Below, piece by piece: positions 44,831-54,853 of a DNA stretch of 64,000 nucleotides. The stretch is from Arcanobacterium bovis (GTDB lineage: Bacteria > Actinomycetota > Actinomycetes > Actinomycetales > Actinomycetaceae): NCBI RefSeq assembly GCF_004331995.1, contig NZ_SJDT01000003.1, positions 248,001 to 312,000 of the forward strand, in the 5' to 3' direction. The first letter of the stretch is position 1, and each line of letters begins with the position of its first letter. The notes beneath the pieces are model-generated. The model made no database searches, was not told the DNA's origin, and saw only the letters and a list, made by a program, of their open reading frames with translations. Made by a program: the position numbers and the translations under genes.

Positions 44831-44923
44831 AACCAAAGGCAGTCTCACGGTTACCTACCGCCATGCATTCTTGAGTATGTAATTGAAACATTGACGTTTC
44901 AAACATATTAATAAGGAGCAAAC

Positions 44924-46306
44924 ATGGCAAGCAGTCTCGGATTTTTGTCCGCGCCAGGACCAGCGCCGCGCCTACCCGAATCGCAGATCGCATCCGTTTA
45001 TAAGAAGGCACGTTTCAACGCCTTCATGGGCATCTTCATCGGTTACGCCGGCTTTTATCTGATCCGAAATAACGTCTCACTCGTTTCAGCAATGCTGAAA
45101 GAACATGACATCCTCAACACTGTGGGAATCGGTATCGTTGCGAACGCCGTACTGTTCTCATACGGTTTGTCCAAGTTCTTTATGGCGATGCTCTCTGACC
45201 GCGCCAATGCCCGATACTTCCTACCACTTGGACTCGCACTATCAGCAATCACTAACCTTGCCATCGCTTTCATTCCGGCTATCTCGGCAAGCGTTGGCCT
45301 ATTCGCTACCGTGATGTTCCTCAACGGTTGGTTCCAAGGAATGGGTTGGCCTCCCTCAGGTCGCGTTCTCGTACAGTGGTTCTCCACGTCCGAGCGTGGC
45401 TGGAAGACGTCGATCTGGAACTGCGCGCACAACGTCGGTGGTGCCGGCGTCGGCGTCGCTGCCGCTTACGCACTCGCGAACTGGCAAAGCAATAAGGCTG
45501 ATTGGACTCCGGCATTCTGGTTCCCAGCAATCATTGCGCTCGTGGTGGCCGCAATTGCCTTCCTGCTCATTCACGACAATCCTGAGGCTCTCGGCCTGCC
45601 ACCAATTGAGGAGTACAACAACGATCCCGCCAAGGTATCCGATGCTGGTGCCGAAGTTGAAGGCTCGTGGTTCAAGGTAGTCTGGACGCACGTACTCACC
45701 AATCCAGTAATTGTGCTGCTCGCAGTGGCAAACGTATTCGTGTACACCCTGCGTTATGGCGTGCTTAACTGGATTCCTATCTACCTCACCACCGAACTTG
45801 GCGTAACCAACACCTCCGGCGGCATCCTCGGATTCTCGATTTACGAAATCGCCGGAATCGTTGGAACTCTTCTGTGTGGTTGGATTTCTGACAAGGTATT
45901 CAAGGGCTGGCGCTCTGGAGCTGGCATGCTCTTCATCGCAGGTGTAGGCATTGCACTGGTTATCTACTGGCAGCTTCCTGCTAGCGCACCGGCCTGGCTG
46001 TTCTACCTCCTCATCGCAGTGATTGGTGGATTGATCTACGGCCCAGTGATGCTCATTGGTCTGCAAGCTATCGATCTCTCGCCAAAGAGCGTTGCTGGAA
46101 CATCTGCAGGATTCACCGGCCTCTTTGGCTACCTGCTCGGCGCTTCGCTCGCTTCCACCGGCGTTGGCCTGCTCATTCACAACTTTGGCTGGAACGTCAC
46201 CTACATCTGCCTCGTGGTAGTTGTAGCTCTGGCATTCGTGCTGATGATGATTGTGGGCAAGTACGAGCGCAAGCTCATGGACGAGCACGTAGCTCGCAAC
46301 AAGTAA
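44924..46306 (+). CDS. Organophosphate:phosphate antiporter (UhpT/GlpT family)
   Basis: The 460-residue, twelve-helix MFS protein has the family hallmarks: Arg in FYLIRNNVSLV (helix 1), the signature GWFQGMGWPPSGRVLVQWFS, and the second substrate arginine in VYTLRYGVLNWIPIYL. Such proteins exchange glucose-6-phosphate, glycerol-3-phosphate or phosphoglycerate for phosphate. AAGGAG precedes the ATG. Upstream lies the ABC-kinase-regulator operon, an order recalling hexose-phosphate uptake systems where sensing controls uhpT. Telling hexose-6-phosphate from glycerol-3-phosphate specificity would need closer alignment. Confidence 0.9.
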   Translation: MASSLGFLSAPGPAPRLPESQIASVYKKARFNAFMGIFIGYAGFYLIRNNVSLVSAMLKEHDILNTVGIGIVANAVLFSYGLSKFFMAMLSDRANARYFLPLGLALSAITNLAIAFIPAISASVGLFATVMFLNGWFQGMGWPPSGRVLVQWFSTSERGWKTSIWNCAHNVGGAGVGVAAAYALANWQSNKADWTPAFWFPAIIALVVAAIAFLLIHDNPEALGLPPIEEYNNDPAKVSDAGAEVEGSWFKVVWTHVLTNPVIVLLAVANVFVYTLRYGVLNWIPIYLTTELGVTNTSGGILGFSIYEIAGIVGTLLCGWISDKVFKGWRSGAGMLFIAGVGIALVIYWQLPASAPAWLFYLLIAVIGGLIYGPVMLIGLQAIDLSPKSVAGTSAGFTGLFGYLLGASLASTGVGLLIHNFGWNVTYICLVVVVALAFVLMMIVGKYERKLMDEHVARNK

Positions 46307-46368
46307 ATACTCAGAGAATCACACCACGCTCTAATAATGTGATTCTTGGCGGTGTGGATTACCCACAC

Positions 46369-46406
46369 AAATGGGGCGGTATCTGGATGGGGGTACCGCC
46401 CCATTT
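46369..46406 (+). terminator. 13-bp hairpin after the antiporter
   Basis: The arms 46369-46381 and 46394-46406 pair over 13 bp and are followed by ATTTGTTT. It lies 63 nt after the stop. Confidence 0.8.
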
Positions 46407-46466
46407 ATTTGTTTGATGCCTATATTTGCCCGCTGCCCTGCAGAGCGGGCATTAATGAACCGGCTG

Positions 46467-46494
46467 TGTGAACAACAACGACCGATGTGAACAA
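46467..46494. promoter_or_regulatory. Direct TGTGAACAA repeats upstream of the FNT channel
   Basis: TGTGAACAA occurs at 46467-46475 and 46486-46494, 19 bp apart, 64-91 bp before the start. TGTGA half-sites are used by CRP/FNR-family regulators, but here they are direct, not inverted. Confidence 0.35.
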
Positions 46495-46557
46495 TCTGAC
46501 CCTATTTTCAGCAATGAGTCCTAGGCATTTCAGCTGAAAGTTAGAGAAAATAACTAG

Positions 46558-47400
46558 GTGATCTCGCTAAATAATACTCTTGCTATCCAAATGAAATCAG
46601 GCCACCACAAGGCTCACGAAGTTCATAAACCTCTGACTTTTGTTATCTCCACGATGCTCGCTGGCGCGCTCATTGGAGTGGCAGACGTGGCCATGTTTGC
46701 CACCGCCGGCCCATTTTACGCAACCCACCAGCCAGCGGCCATGCTTATCGCGGGCTTAGCGTTCGGCGTCGGCCTGATTTTGGTAGTTACTAGCGGTTCA
46801 AATCTTGCCACCTCAGCGATGATGGCACTACCTCAAGCAGCCACAGGTAAGCTGATTACCTGGCGCAAAGCCGCATTGGTATTGCTTTTGATATTTCTCG
46901 GAAATCTACTCGGCGCGATTGCACTCAGTGCAATCATGACAGGCACTCATGTTTTCCACGGCGACACACCAGCTCAAGCCATGTTGGAGATGCTCATCGT
47001 AGCAAAGTCAGGAAAGTCCTCGCTGGCGTTGTTCACGCGCGGAATCATGTGTAACGTACTGGTTTGTTTTGCGATATGGAGCCAGTCCCGCACCAAAAAC
47101 GACGCCGCAAAGATGATCGTGATTTTCTTGTGCGTAGCCGCTTTCATTTCCTCAGGATTCGAGCACGTTGTGGCTAATATGACCACCTTCTCACTCGGAT
47201 TGATGCATGGAATGCCAGCGGCCACCTTCGCCGAAGCGGCCCGAAATTTCCTTTTCGTGGGCTTAGGTAACCTCGTCGGCGGCGGCTTGCTCGTGGGCGG
47301 TTCGATGCTTGCGTTGTCTGGTTCTATCCGCGAGGCTGCGCAAAAAGCTCCGCATATTTCCGACGACGGCGTTGTCACGGTTCCTTCTGAGGTGCAGTAA
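46558..47400 (+). CDS. Formate/nitrite transporter (FNT) family channel
   Basis: The 280-residue protein has six hydrophobic segments and FNT family landmarks: KSSLALFTRGIMCNVLVCFAIW, and SSGFEHVVANMTTF with the central histidine. FNT channels pass formate, nitrite, lactate or hydrosulfide as weak acids. The start is uncertain: GTG 46558 has a weak ribosome binding site and ATG 46591 is also possible. In a fermenter with pta-ackA, formate export is a reasonable guess; no pyruvate formate-lyase gene is in the window. Confidence 0.85.
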   Translation: MISLNNTLAIQMKSGHHKAHEVHKPLTFVISTMLAGALIGVADVAMFATAGPFYATHQPAAMLIAGLAFGVGLILVVTSGSNLATSAMMALPQAATGKLITWRKAALVLLLIFLGNLLGAIALSAIMTGTHVFHGDTPAQAMLEMLIVAKSGKSSLALFTRGIMCNVLVCFAIWSQSRTKNDAAKMIVIFLCVAAFISSGFEHVVANMTTFSLGLMHGMPAATFAEAARNFLFVGLGNLVGGGLLVGGSMLALSGSIREAAQKAPHISDDGVVTVPSEVQ

Positions 47401-47438
47401 CAACCGGGGTTGCTTTCCCAAAAACTAACAAAATACGA

Positions 47439-47486
47439 CTGTGCCCCAGATACGATGCCAATCGCTCCATCGTATCTGGGGCACAG
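47439..47486. terminator. 19-bp bidirectional hairpin
   Basis: The arms 47439-47457 and 47468-47486 pair perfectly over 19 bp with a 10-nt loop. It separates the convergent FNT gene (+) and the kinase gene (-). Confidence 0.85.
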
Positions 47487-47533
47487 CCCATGTGGGCTCA
47501 CGCCCTATTTCCATCCATCCTCAGGATCAGTTC

Positions 47534-48454
47534 TCAAACTTCTTGATCAGGGAACGCTGCGAGGAAGTCATCGCGTGTTGCGTAGGAGGTTTGAGTTCCG
47601 AGCTTAGTCACCGAATCAGCAGCGTAGAGATTTGCCATCCGCAAGGATGCCTCAACGTCTCCGGTATGAACCAGGTGATGGCTAAAGCAACCGATGAACG
47701 CATCTCCTGCGCCTGTGGTGTCTTTAGCATCAACTTGAGTGCCTGGGATAAGCACTTCTTTGTCGTTGCTTACCCACAAAACGCCACGCCATCCTAGTGT
47801 GACGATAACGTTCTTCATTCCAGCCTCAAGCAAAGCGCCAGCAGCATTGCGAACGTCGTCCACCGTGTCCACTGGCATGCCAGTGAGCAGCGAAAGCTCT
47901 GATTCGTTTGGCACGAAGTACTCGCAGTCCTTCACTTCGGCCAGCACCAAATCTGGCTGTGCTGGAGCTGGGTTGAGCAACACTGGGATATTGTGCTCTT
48001 TACCGAAGCGAATCGCCGCATACACCGTCTCCAATGGAACTTCGAGCTGAAGAACGATCAATTTACACTTCGAAATATCGTCCTTGGCATTCTCGATATC
48101 TTCCGGCGAGAGCTGCGCATTTGCACCTTTCACAATGATGATTGAGTTATGAGACTCTGGATCAACAAAGATCGGAGCCACACCTGAAGTCGCATCAGTG
48201 CGCAACACATATTTGGTGTCGATACCGTTTGCTTCGAAATTCTTGATCGTGTTGTCTGCGAACACATCATTTCCCACACGGGTGAGCATCAATACTTCCG
48301 AGCCAAGCCGAGCAGCTGCTACCGCTTGATTAGCTCCCTTGCCTCCGCAACCCAATTTGAAATCAGGCGCTTCAATCGTCTCACCCTCTTTGGGCATACG
48401 GTGAATATAGGAAATCAAATCCACCATATTCGAACCGATTACTGCAATATCCAC
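47534..48454 (-). CDS. deoK: PfkB-family kinase, likely deoxyribokinase
   Basis: The 306-residue kinase resembles ribokinase: VIGSNMVDLISYI, the sugar-binding LGCGGKGANQAVAAARLG, and the catalytic DTTGAGDAFIGCFSHHL. Its operon contains deoxyribose-phosphate aldolase, a FucP-like permease and a DUF4432 mutarotase, as in deoxyribose (deoQKPX) loci of Salmonella, so 2-deoxy-D-ribose is the likely substrate. A true ribokinase is present separately in the rbs operon at 58.9 kb, which supports a different role here. It starts 1 nt after the mutarotase gene. Confidence 0.8.
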   Translation of the reverse strand: MDIAVIGSNMVDLISYIHRMPKEGETIEAPDFKLGCGGKGANQAVAAARLGSEVLMLTRVGNDVFADNTIKNFEANGIDTKYVLRTDATSGVAPIFVDPESHNSIIIVKGANAQLSPEDIENAKDDISKCKLIVLQLEVPLETVYAAIRFGKEHNIPVLLNPAPAQPDLVLAEVKDCEYFVPNESELSLLTGMPVDTVDDVRNAAGALLEAGMKNVIVTLGWRGVLWVSNDKEVLIPGTQVDAKDTTGAGDAFIGCFSHHLVHTGDVEASLRMANLYAADSVTKLGTQTSYATRDDFLAAFPDQEV

Positions 48455-48455
48455 C

Positions 48456-49475
48456 TTAGTTCTCCTTAATTCCGGTGGTCACTGAGAATGACTTCGTTGC
48501 GCCAGCCTCAAGTTCAATCAACATACCCGCTGCCTTCGCTGCCAAGAATCCTTCCGGACGCGAGGTTCCAGGAAGCACGAAAGCTGCAACCTGCTGATCA
48601 GCATTAACCAAAATCCAACGCGTCGCCACGGGGAACGAAGCAGTATCGAAGCGAGTCACGAAAGTAGTTCCATCTGGAGCCACGAGTTCAAATTCTGCTT
48701 TCTCGCCATATTGTGGCAGATCATCAGCAAAGAAAACGATCTCTGGATCAAATTCTCCTGCTTGTGCAAGCGAATTAGCATCGATCTTTCCAGAAAGAAT
48801 CTCTTCGTTGATCTCCGTCCAACGCGGCGTCGGATTCACGTGTGCCGGCACCGAACGACGCAACTGGAAGGCGCCGTCAGGAAGCGACTGACGCATCACG
48901 CCGTCTTCCACGAATGCGTAGTTCATGTGGCACATGTACTGCAATGGCATCGGAGCGTACTCAGAAAGGTTCGTCACCTCGAGCTCAATGTCGAACAGTG
49001 CGGATTTTGCAGCCATTCGAACCGATGGCAATGCGCGGTAATGCGCACCGAATCCCTGCACATACTCGTAGGACGATACGATCCGTACGGTATCGCCGTC
49101 GAACTCCAACCAGGCTTCATCCATCGTGGCAGTTGGGAACTCACCATGCAAAGGATGCGTGTCCTCAGGGCTTGGGCATCCACCAGCAAGCAGACCTGAA
49201 TGGAAGGAGAAGCAACCGTATGTATCAACAATTTCCTTGCATGGTTGCGGCGCCGCGAACATATTCTTCATGCGCAGCGTCTTGCCATCGAAGAATGCGT
49301 CCCAAATAATCTGGCCCATGAAAGGTAGCACTTCAACGTAACCGCGCGAGTTTTCGATTCGAACCGACTCGATACCCTTCGGGTATGTGAAGGCAACAAC
49401 CTTAAATTCCTCATTGGAAGCGACGACGCGTTCGGTTTGCGTGAACGCACTGCGGTGTAAAGGAATACGTAACAT
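48456..49475 (-). CDS. deoX: DUF4432 aldose-1-epimerase-like protein, likely deoxyribose mutarotase
   Basis: The 339-residue protein belongs to the aldose 1-epimerase superfamily (DUF4432 group). Visible blocks are GYVEVLPFMGQIIWDAFFDG, CFSFHSGLLAGGCPSPEDTHPLHGEFP with the active-site-like histidine, and LQYMCHMNYAF. In enterobacterial deoxyribose loci the matching gene (deoX/deoM) is reported to act on deoxyribose anomers. It lies between the permease (18 nt) and the kinase (1 nt), so it is certainly part of the operon. The precise reaction is inferred. Confidence 0.78.
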   Translation of the reverse strand: MLRIPLHRSAFTQTERVVASNEEFKVVAFTYPKGIESVRIENSRGYVEVLPFMGQIIWDAFFDGKTLRMKNMFAAPQPCKEIVDTYGCFSFHSGLLAGGCPSPEDTHPLHGEFPTATMDEAWLEFDGDTVRIVSSYEYVQGFGAHYRALPSVRMAAKSALFDIELEVTNLSEYAPMPLQYMCHMNYAFVEDGVMRQSLPDGAFQLRRSVPAHVNPTPRWTEINEEILSGKIDANSLAQAGEFDPEIVFFADDLPQYGEKAEFELVAPDGTTFVTRFDTASFPVATRWILVNADQQVAAFVLPGTSRPEGFLAAKAAGMLIELEAGATKSFSVTTGIKEN

Positions 49476-49493
49476 GATTTTATCCCTCTCCGA

Positions 49494-50855
49494 CTATGCG
49501 TTCTTCGAAGCCTTGTAACGGCGCAGGAAGTAAACCAGCACTGCCACGAAGCAAACGAGAGATACCGAGAATGCCATCTGCATCGAGCCGAGCTTATCGG
49601 ATACAAGACCCTGGATAACTGGGATAACAGCTCCACCGATGATCGACATAACGATCACAGCTCCACCAGTTTCGGTGTGGCGCTTGTCCTCAATCGAATC
49701 AAGGGTTCGTGCGTAGATTGTTGCCCAGCATGGACCGAACAGACCGGAGGTCAAAATCGCTGCGTATACTGCGGTCATATTTGGCACAGCAATCACGTAA
49801 GCGAGTGCGAGCACGCCAGCAACCGAGTAACCAATGAGCACGAGATCGGCATTGAACTTGGTCATCAAGACATTGGCGAGCACCTTACCGAGGAAGAACG
49901 CGATAAACGCTGCCACCATGTAGTTCGAAGCCGCACGCTCGTTGAGAGAATCGTCAAGGTTCAACGCAAGGCGAATCGTGAACGACCACACCGCCGTCTG
50001 CATTCCAACGTAAAGGAACTGTGCCAAGATGCCCTCGCGGAACTTGGCGTTCTTGGCCAGGTAGGAAAGCGTTTCACCAATGCTGGCTTTTACCTCATGA
50101 TGTGCACGCATCGGCTTGCAGTGCGGGAACTGTGTAATAGCAACGATGATGAACAGAATTGCCAACACAATGATGATGAAGCGGTAAGGCTGCAAGGTGC
50201 GCTGAAGCATATCATTCGCGAACTGGGTGCGCTCAGCACCGGTGAGCTCGCCGAGCTGCTTGTGCAGTGCATCGCCCTCGGTGAAGATCAGGTACTTGCC
50301 CAAAAGGATTCCGAAAATGGAACCGAGCGGGTAGAAGGTCTGGGAGATGTTGAGGCGCAGCGTTGCAAGACGACGTGGACCCACCATTGACGAGTAGGTG
50401 TTGCAGGAAGTCTCCAGGAACGAAAGACCAGTTGCAATTGCGAAAAGTGCTGCCAAGAACACCGTGTAGGTGGCCATGCGCGACGCCGGGAAGAACAGCG
50501 TGCAGCCAATGATGTAGAAGCTCAGACCAACCAAGATGCCCGACTTGTAGCTCCACTTGCGAATAACGCGCGAAGCTGGAATAGCGAGCAAGAAGTAGCC
50601 GCCGTAAAATGCGGACTGCACGAATGCCGAAGCAAAATCAGACAGTTCGAAGATGGCTTTGAACTGGGTGATGAGGATATCATTCAAGCTCGCGGCTGCG
50701 CCCCACATCGGGAAGCAGATCGAAAGCAGAATGTATTGCAAGATCGGCGTCTTGTTGAGATAGCCGTCCGAGAGCTGCAGGGATGGATCCTTAATCAATC
50801 CAAAGGTTTCATTCTTGACGCCCTCTTCGCGAGCGCCGGTTTCAATAGTTGTCAT
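49494..50855 (-). CDS. deoP: FucP-like MFS sugar permease, likely deoxyribose uptake
   Basis: The 453-residue protein has about twelve hydrophobic segments and resembles the L-fucose:H+ symporter: AAASLNDILITQFKAIFEL with the key Asp, FVQSAFYGGYFLLAIPAS, LSFLETSCNTYSS and SGLFGPCWATIYARTLD. Deoxyribose permease DeoP of Salmonella belongs to the same family. It is 2 nt after deoC. Two long histidine/acid-rich loops separate the halves. Fucose is an alternative substrate but no fucose enzymes are near. Confidence 0.82.
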   Translation of the reverse strand: MTTIETGAREEGVKNETFGLIKDPSLQLSDGYLNKTPILQYILLSICFPMWGAAASLNDILITQFKAIFELSDFASAFVQSAFYGGYFLLAIPASRVIRKWSYKSGILVGLSFYIIGCTLFFPASRMATYTVFLAALFAIATGLSFLETSCNTYSSMVGPRRLATLRLNISQTFYPLGSIFGILLGKYLIFTEGDALHKQLGELTGAERTQFANDMLQRTLQPYRFIIIVLAILFIIVAITQFPHCKPMRAHHEVKASIGETLSYLAKNAKFREGILAQFLYVGMQTAVWSFTIRLALNLDDSLNERAASNYMVAAFIAFFLGKVLANVLMTKFNADLVLIGYSVAGVLALAYVIAVPNMTAVYAAILTSGLFGPCWATIYARTLDSIEDKRHTETGGAVIVMSIIGGAVIPVIQGLVSDKLGSMQMAFSVSLVCFVAVLVYFLRRYKASKNA

Positions 50856-50857
50856 GT

Positions 50858-51499
50858 TTACTCTCCGATGAGTACTTTGCCAGCCGACGCGCCAATGCGG
50901 TTGGCTCCGGCGTTTACCATTTCGTTAAAATCAGCGGCGGTGCGGATTCCGCCCGAGGCCTTGACTCCGAAGTCTGGCCCCACTGTGTTCCGCATTATTG
51001 CTACAGCGTGTGCTGTGGCTCCACCGGTGGAAAATCCGGTGGACGTCTTGACGAAATCAGCGCCAGCCTTTACAGCTGCTTCACTTGCGCGCACGATTTC
51101 TTCATCGGTCAAAAGGCAAGTTTCCAAAATTACCTTAACCAATGCGCCGGCAGATGCTTCAACGACGGCGGCAATATCAGCTTCCACTAATGCCCAGTCG
51201 CCATCTTTGACAGCACCGATGTTGATCACCATATCTACTTCCGTTGCGCCGGCCGCAACGGCGTCTTTCGCCTCGTAAGCTTTCGCTTCGGAAGTCATTG
51301 CTCCGAGCGGGAAGCCGACGACGGTGCAGATGTTTACGTCTGAACCGCTGAGTAACTCGGCGCAGGTTTTGATCCAAGTTGGATTCACACACACTGCACC
51401 CATACCCCATTCAATCGCCTCAGAGCACAATTGTTCTACCTGAGCGCGGGTTGCGTCTGGCTTGAGTAAGGTGTGATCGATCATTTTTGATTTATTCAC
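50858..51499 (-). CDS. deoC: Deoxyribose-phosphate aldolase
   Basis: The 213-residue class I aldolase splits 2-deoxyribose-5-phosphate into acetaldehyde and glyceraldehyde-3-phosphate. The start region is [13 protein letters not shown]; the Schiff-base lysine is in [15 protein letters not shown], the second lysine in [16 protein letters not shown], and [10 protein letters not shown] follows. I chose GTG 51499, preceded by AAAGGAG eight bases away; a frame from 51553 lacks a ribosome binding site. It is the first enzyme gene of the operon, downstream of its SorC-type regulator. Confidence 0.94.
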   Translation of the reverse strand: MNKSKMIDHTLLKPDATRAQVEQLCSEAIEWGMGAVCVNPTWIKTCAELLSGSDVNICTVVGFPLGAMTSEAKAYEAKDAVAAGATEVDMVINIGAVKDGDWALVEADIAAVVEASAGALVKVILETCLLTDEEIVRASEAAVKAGADFVKTSTGFSTGGATAHAVAIMRNTVGPDFGVKASGGIRTAADFNEMVNAGANRIGASAGKVLIGE

Positions 51500-51668
51500 C
51501 GGGGAAACTCCTTTGTTCGTGATGGTTATCCACAACTTAACAAGGCAGAGCACAGTTGGGAAGATTGACGTTTTGGTGCGGCGAAATTAGAAAAACAGCA
51601 TACTATCAGGGAAAACGCCATCAATACCGCGATTTTTTGCCGAAAACTCGCCCATAAGTTCCCAAGCA

Positions 51669-51680
51669 GAACATATGTTC
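51669..51680. promoter_or_regulatory. Palindrome upstream of deoC, candidate SorC-type operator
   Basis: GAACATATGTTC is a perfect 12-bp palindrome in the 198-bp gap between the regulator and deoC. The deoxyribonucleoside regulator DeoR of Bacillus (same family) binds GAACA-containing palindromes. Only one copy is seen. Confidence 0.5.
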
Positions 51681-51697
51681 CGCAGCAGTAAAATAAA

Positions 51698-52681
51698 TCA
51701 AAAAACTTGCATATAGGACTGAGCGCTTGGGCTTTGCACTATCGCGCGAGCAGTGTCAACATCCGTGACAAGTCGATTAACGTAGCCATTTTCCAAAGCC
51801 GCCCGAATAGCTTTGACCTTACTTGACCCGCCCGCCACAAGTATCTTCTGTTCCTTGTGCCGCAAATCAGGAAGCGAAATGCCAAGCGTGCGGTTGTTAA
51901 AATCAGGCAAACACACACGCCCTGATTCGTCAACGAACCGCGAACAAATGTCTCCCACCGCCCGAGAAATCAGCTCTTCCCGATCTTGTTGAGTCAATGG
52001 GCTACGTTCGATGAGATGCCGATTCGTTTCAATATCCCCCACCGTGTACAACACGATACGGGCGCGAACTGCTAAATCAAGAACGCGGCGAAACTCGGGC
52101 ACTTTCATCAATCTGTTTTGCACTGCCACAGAGCCAAGGAACGTAGGCGCAGTAAGAGCCACACATTGCGCGCCGAATGCGTGTGCCAAGCGTTGCATCG
52201 TCGTCGGCTGGCCTTCAGCTGCACGTGGCTCGGAGAGTCCGTTCGAAACCTGCACCACGGTAACGTCGCGACGCGGAAGAATTTCGAGGTGATCCGCGAG
52301 CGCTGCCACCGTTCGCGATGGTACGACGCCGATCATATCGCCGTCGCGTACAAGAGATTTCAGTAGTTTCGCACCTGCTTGCCCAAGTGCTTGCCGCAGC
52401 GAGTCTTCGTCAGGACGCGCTGGACTCACCAAAATGAGGTCAAGGAGGTGGTAACGCTGAATGAGTGTATCGACGAGCATCTCATCGCGTTCACGCGGAT
52501 CAAGTACCTGCACCCGAATAAAACCGCGTTTTTCGGCGTGGGCAAGCAGTTTTGAAACGGTTGGCCGCGCCACGTGAAGTTTATCGGCCACCTCAGCTTG
52601 AGTCATGCCTGAGTAATACAACTTCGCCGCATCGATAGCTTGAATATCGCGCGGTTGTAGGGAAATTGATTTCTCAGACAT
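51698..52681 (-). CDS. SorC/DeoR-family regulator of the deoxyribose operon
   Basis: The 327-residue protein has an N-terminal helix-turn-helix (MTQAEVADKLHVARPTVSKLLAHAEKRG) and a sugar-phosphate-binding domain related to glucosamine-6-phosphate deaminases (DMIGVVPSRTVAALADHL, ILVAGGSSKVKAIRAAL). SorC-family DeoR senses deoxyribose-5-phosphate in Bacillus, which fits this operon. It is transcribed in the same direction as deoC-deoP-deoX-deoK, 198 nt upstream. It differs from the unrelated E. coli DeoR. Confidence 0.87.
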   Translation of the reverse strand: MSEKSISLQPRDIQAIDAAKLYYSGMTQAEVADKLHVARPTVSKLLAHAEKRGFIRVQVLDPRERDEMLVDTLIQRYHLLDLILVSPARPDEDSLRQALGQAGAKLLKSLVRDGDMIGVVPSRTVAALADHLEILPRRDVTVVQVSNGLSEPRAAEGQPTTMQRLAHAFGAQCVALTAPTFLGSVAVQNRLMKVPEFRRVLDLAVRARIVLYTVGDIETNRHLIERSPLTQQDREELISRAVGDICSRFVDESGRVCLPDFNNRTLGISLPDLRHKEQKILVAGGSSKVKAIRAALENGYVNRLVTDVDTARAIVQSPSAQSYMQVF

Positions 52682-52799
52682 AATCTCTCGAACTGCCAGA
52701 TCAGTTGATGGATCAGCGCACGTGAAACCTCGCGGTGGACCCTATAATCGAACCCAACGATGAGACTCGCACGCCAGCAACACAACTGAGTGATACGAC

Positions 52800-52832
52800 C
52801 GTGGGTGGGCAAGTCAGACTTGCCCACCCACG
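52800..52832. terminator. 15-bp hairpin after guaB
   Basis: The arms 52800-52814 and 52818-52832 pair perfectly over 15 bp with a 3-nt loop, 39 nt after the guaB stop. Confidence 0.8.
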
Positions 52833-52870
52833 AATGACTTCTCTAGTCAGTGTAGAGCTATGCTCAGAAA

Positions 52871-54388
<1,518 letters not shown>

Positions 54389-54488
54389 CTATTCGGAATT
54401 GCTCCAGATTCGTATTTTGCGTTCTGGGTGTTCCACCACATGGTTTATATCGCCAAAATGGATTTCACATTGTGAGGCGGTCGCAGTG

Positions 54489-54647
54489 ATGCGGCCGGTT
54501 AACACGCAGGACGACGACGGGGGCACGCTCGTAGGTCACGCACCGTTTTACACCAACGAAGAACGTCAACGATACAAAGTAGGTTACGAGCGGAAGCATC
54601 CGAGTACGACGCCGGACGCATCGGCTGCGGGCGAGCATGAAGTCTAG
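54489..54647 (+). CDS. Possible small acidic/basic protein, unrecognised
   Basis: An ATG at 54489 opens a 52-codon frame (MRPVNTQDDDGGTLVGHAPF at the start, then a charged middle with ERQRYKVGYERKH). GAGG lies 12 nt before the start, a weak signal. I do not recognise a family. It sits in the guaB-whiB gap (54380-54853), where actinobacteria often have small genes. The rest of the gap holds GTTCAA/TTGAAC (54747-54760) and the whiB ribosome binding site. It may not be a real gene. Confidence 0.3.
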   Translation: MRPVNTQDDDGGTLVGHAPFYTNEERQRYKVGYERKHPSTTPDASAAGEHEV

Positions 54648-54853
54648 CTTTCAATGTCCCCATACCACATAATTTTGCTCAGAGCGCTATTGTGAGCAGG
54701 ATTCTTGCAAAAAACAGGACTAAGGAACTAATGTTAAGAACAGCTAGTTCAAAATTGAACAAAGCATCGTTGGGAGCAACATTGCCGAAATCTCGGGTCA
54801 AATCCTGCTCGATCAACGATGAGTGCGCATTATGCGCAGGAAGGACGTGACCA

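Noticed and set aside
44883-44911. TTGAAA/TATTAA promoter for the antiporter
   Set aside because: The spacing is good, but the start of transcription would fall within the ribosome binding site, leaving almost no leader; I therefore did not assign it.
45356-46288. 310-codon open frame on the minus strand
   Set aside because: Antisense to the UhpT-like antiporter; His- and Cys-rich shadow of a membrane protein gene without ribosome binding site.
51669-51680. CRISPR or mobile-element repeats in the window
   Set aside because: The short palindromes and tandem repeats found occur two to five times beside promoters; none has the spacing or number of a CRISPR array, and no transposase or integrase gene was seen.
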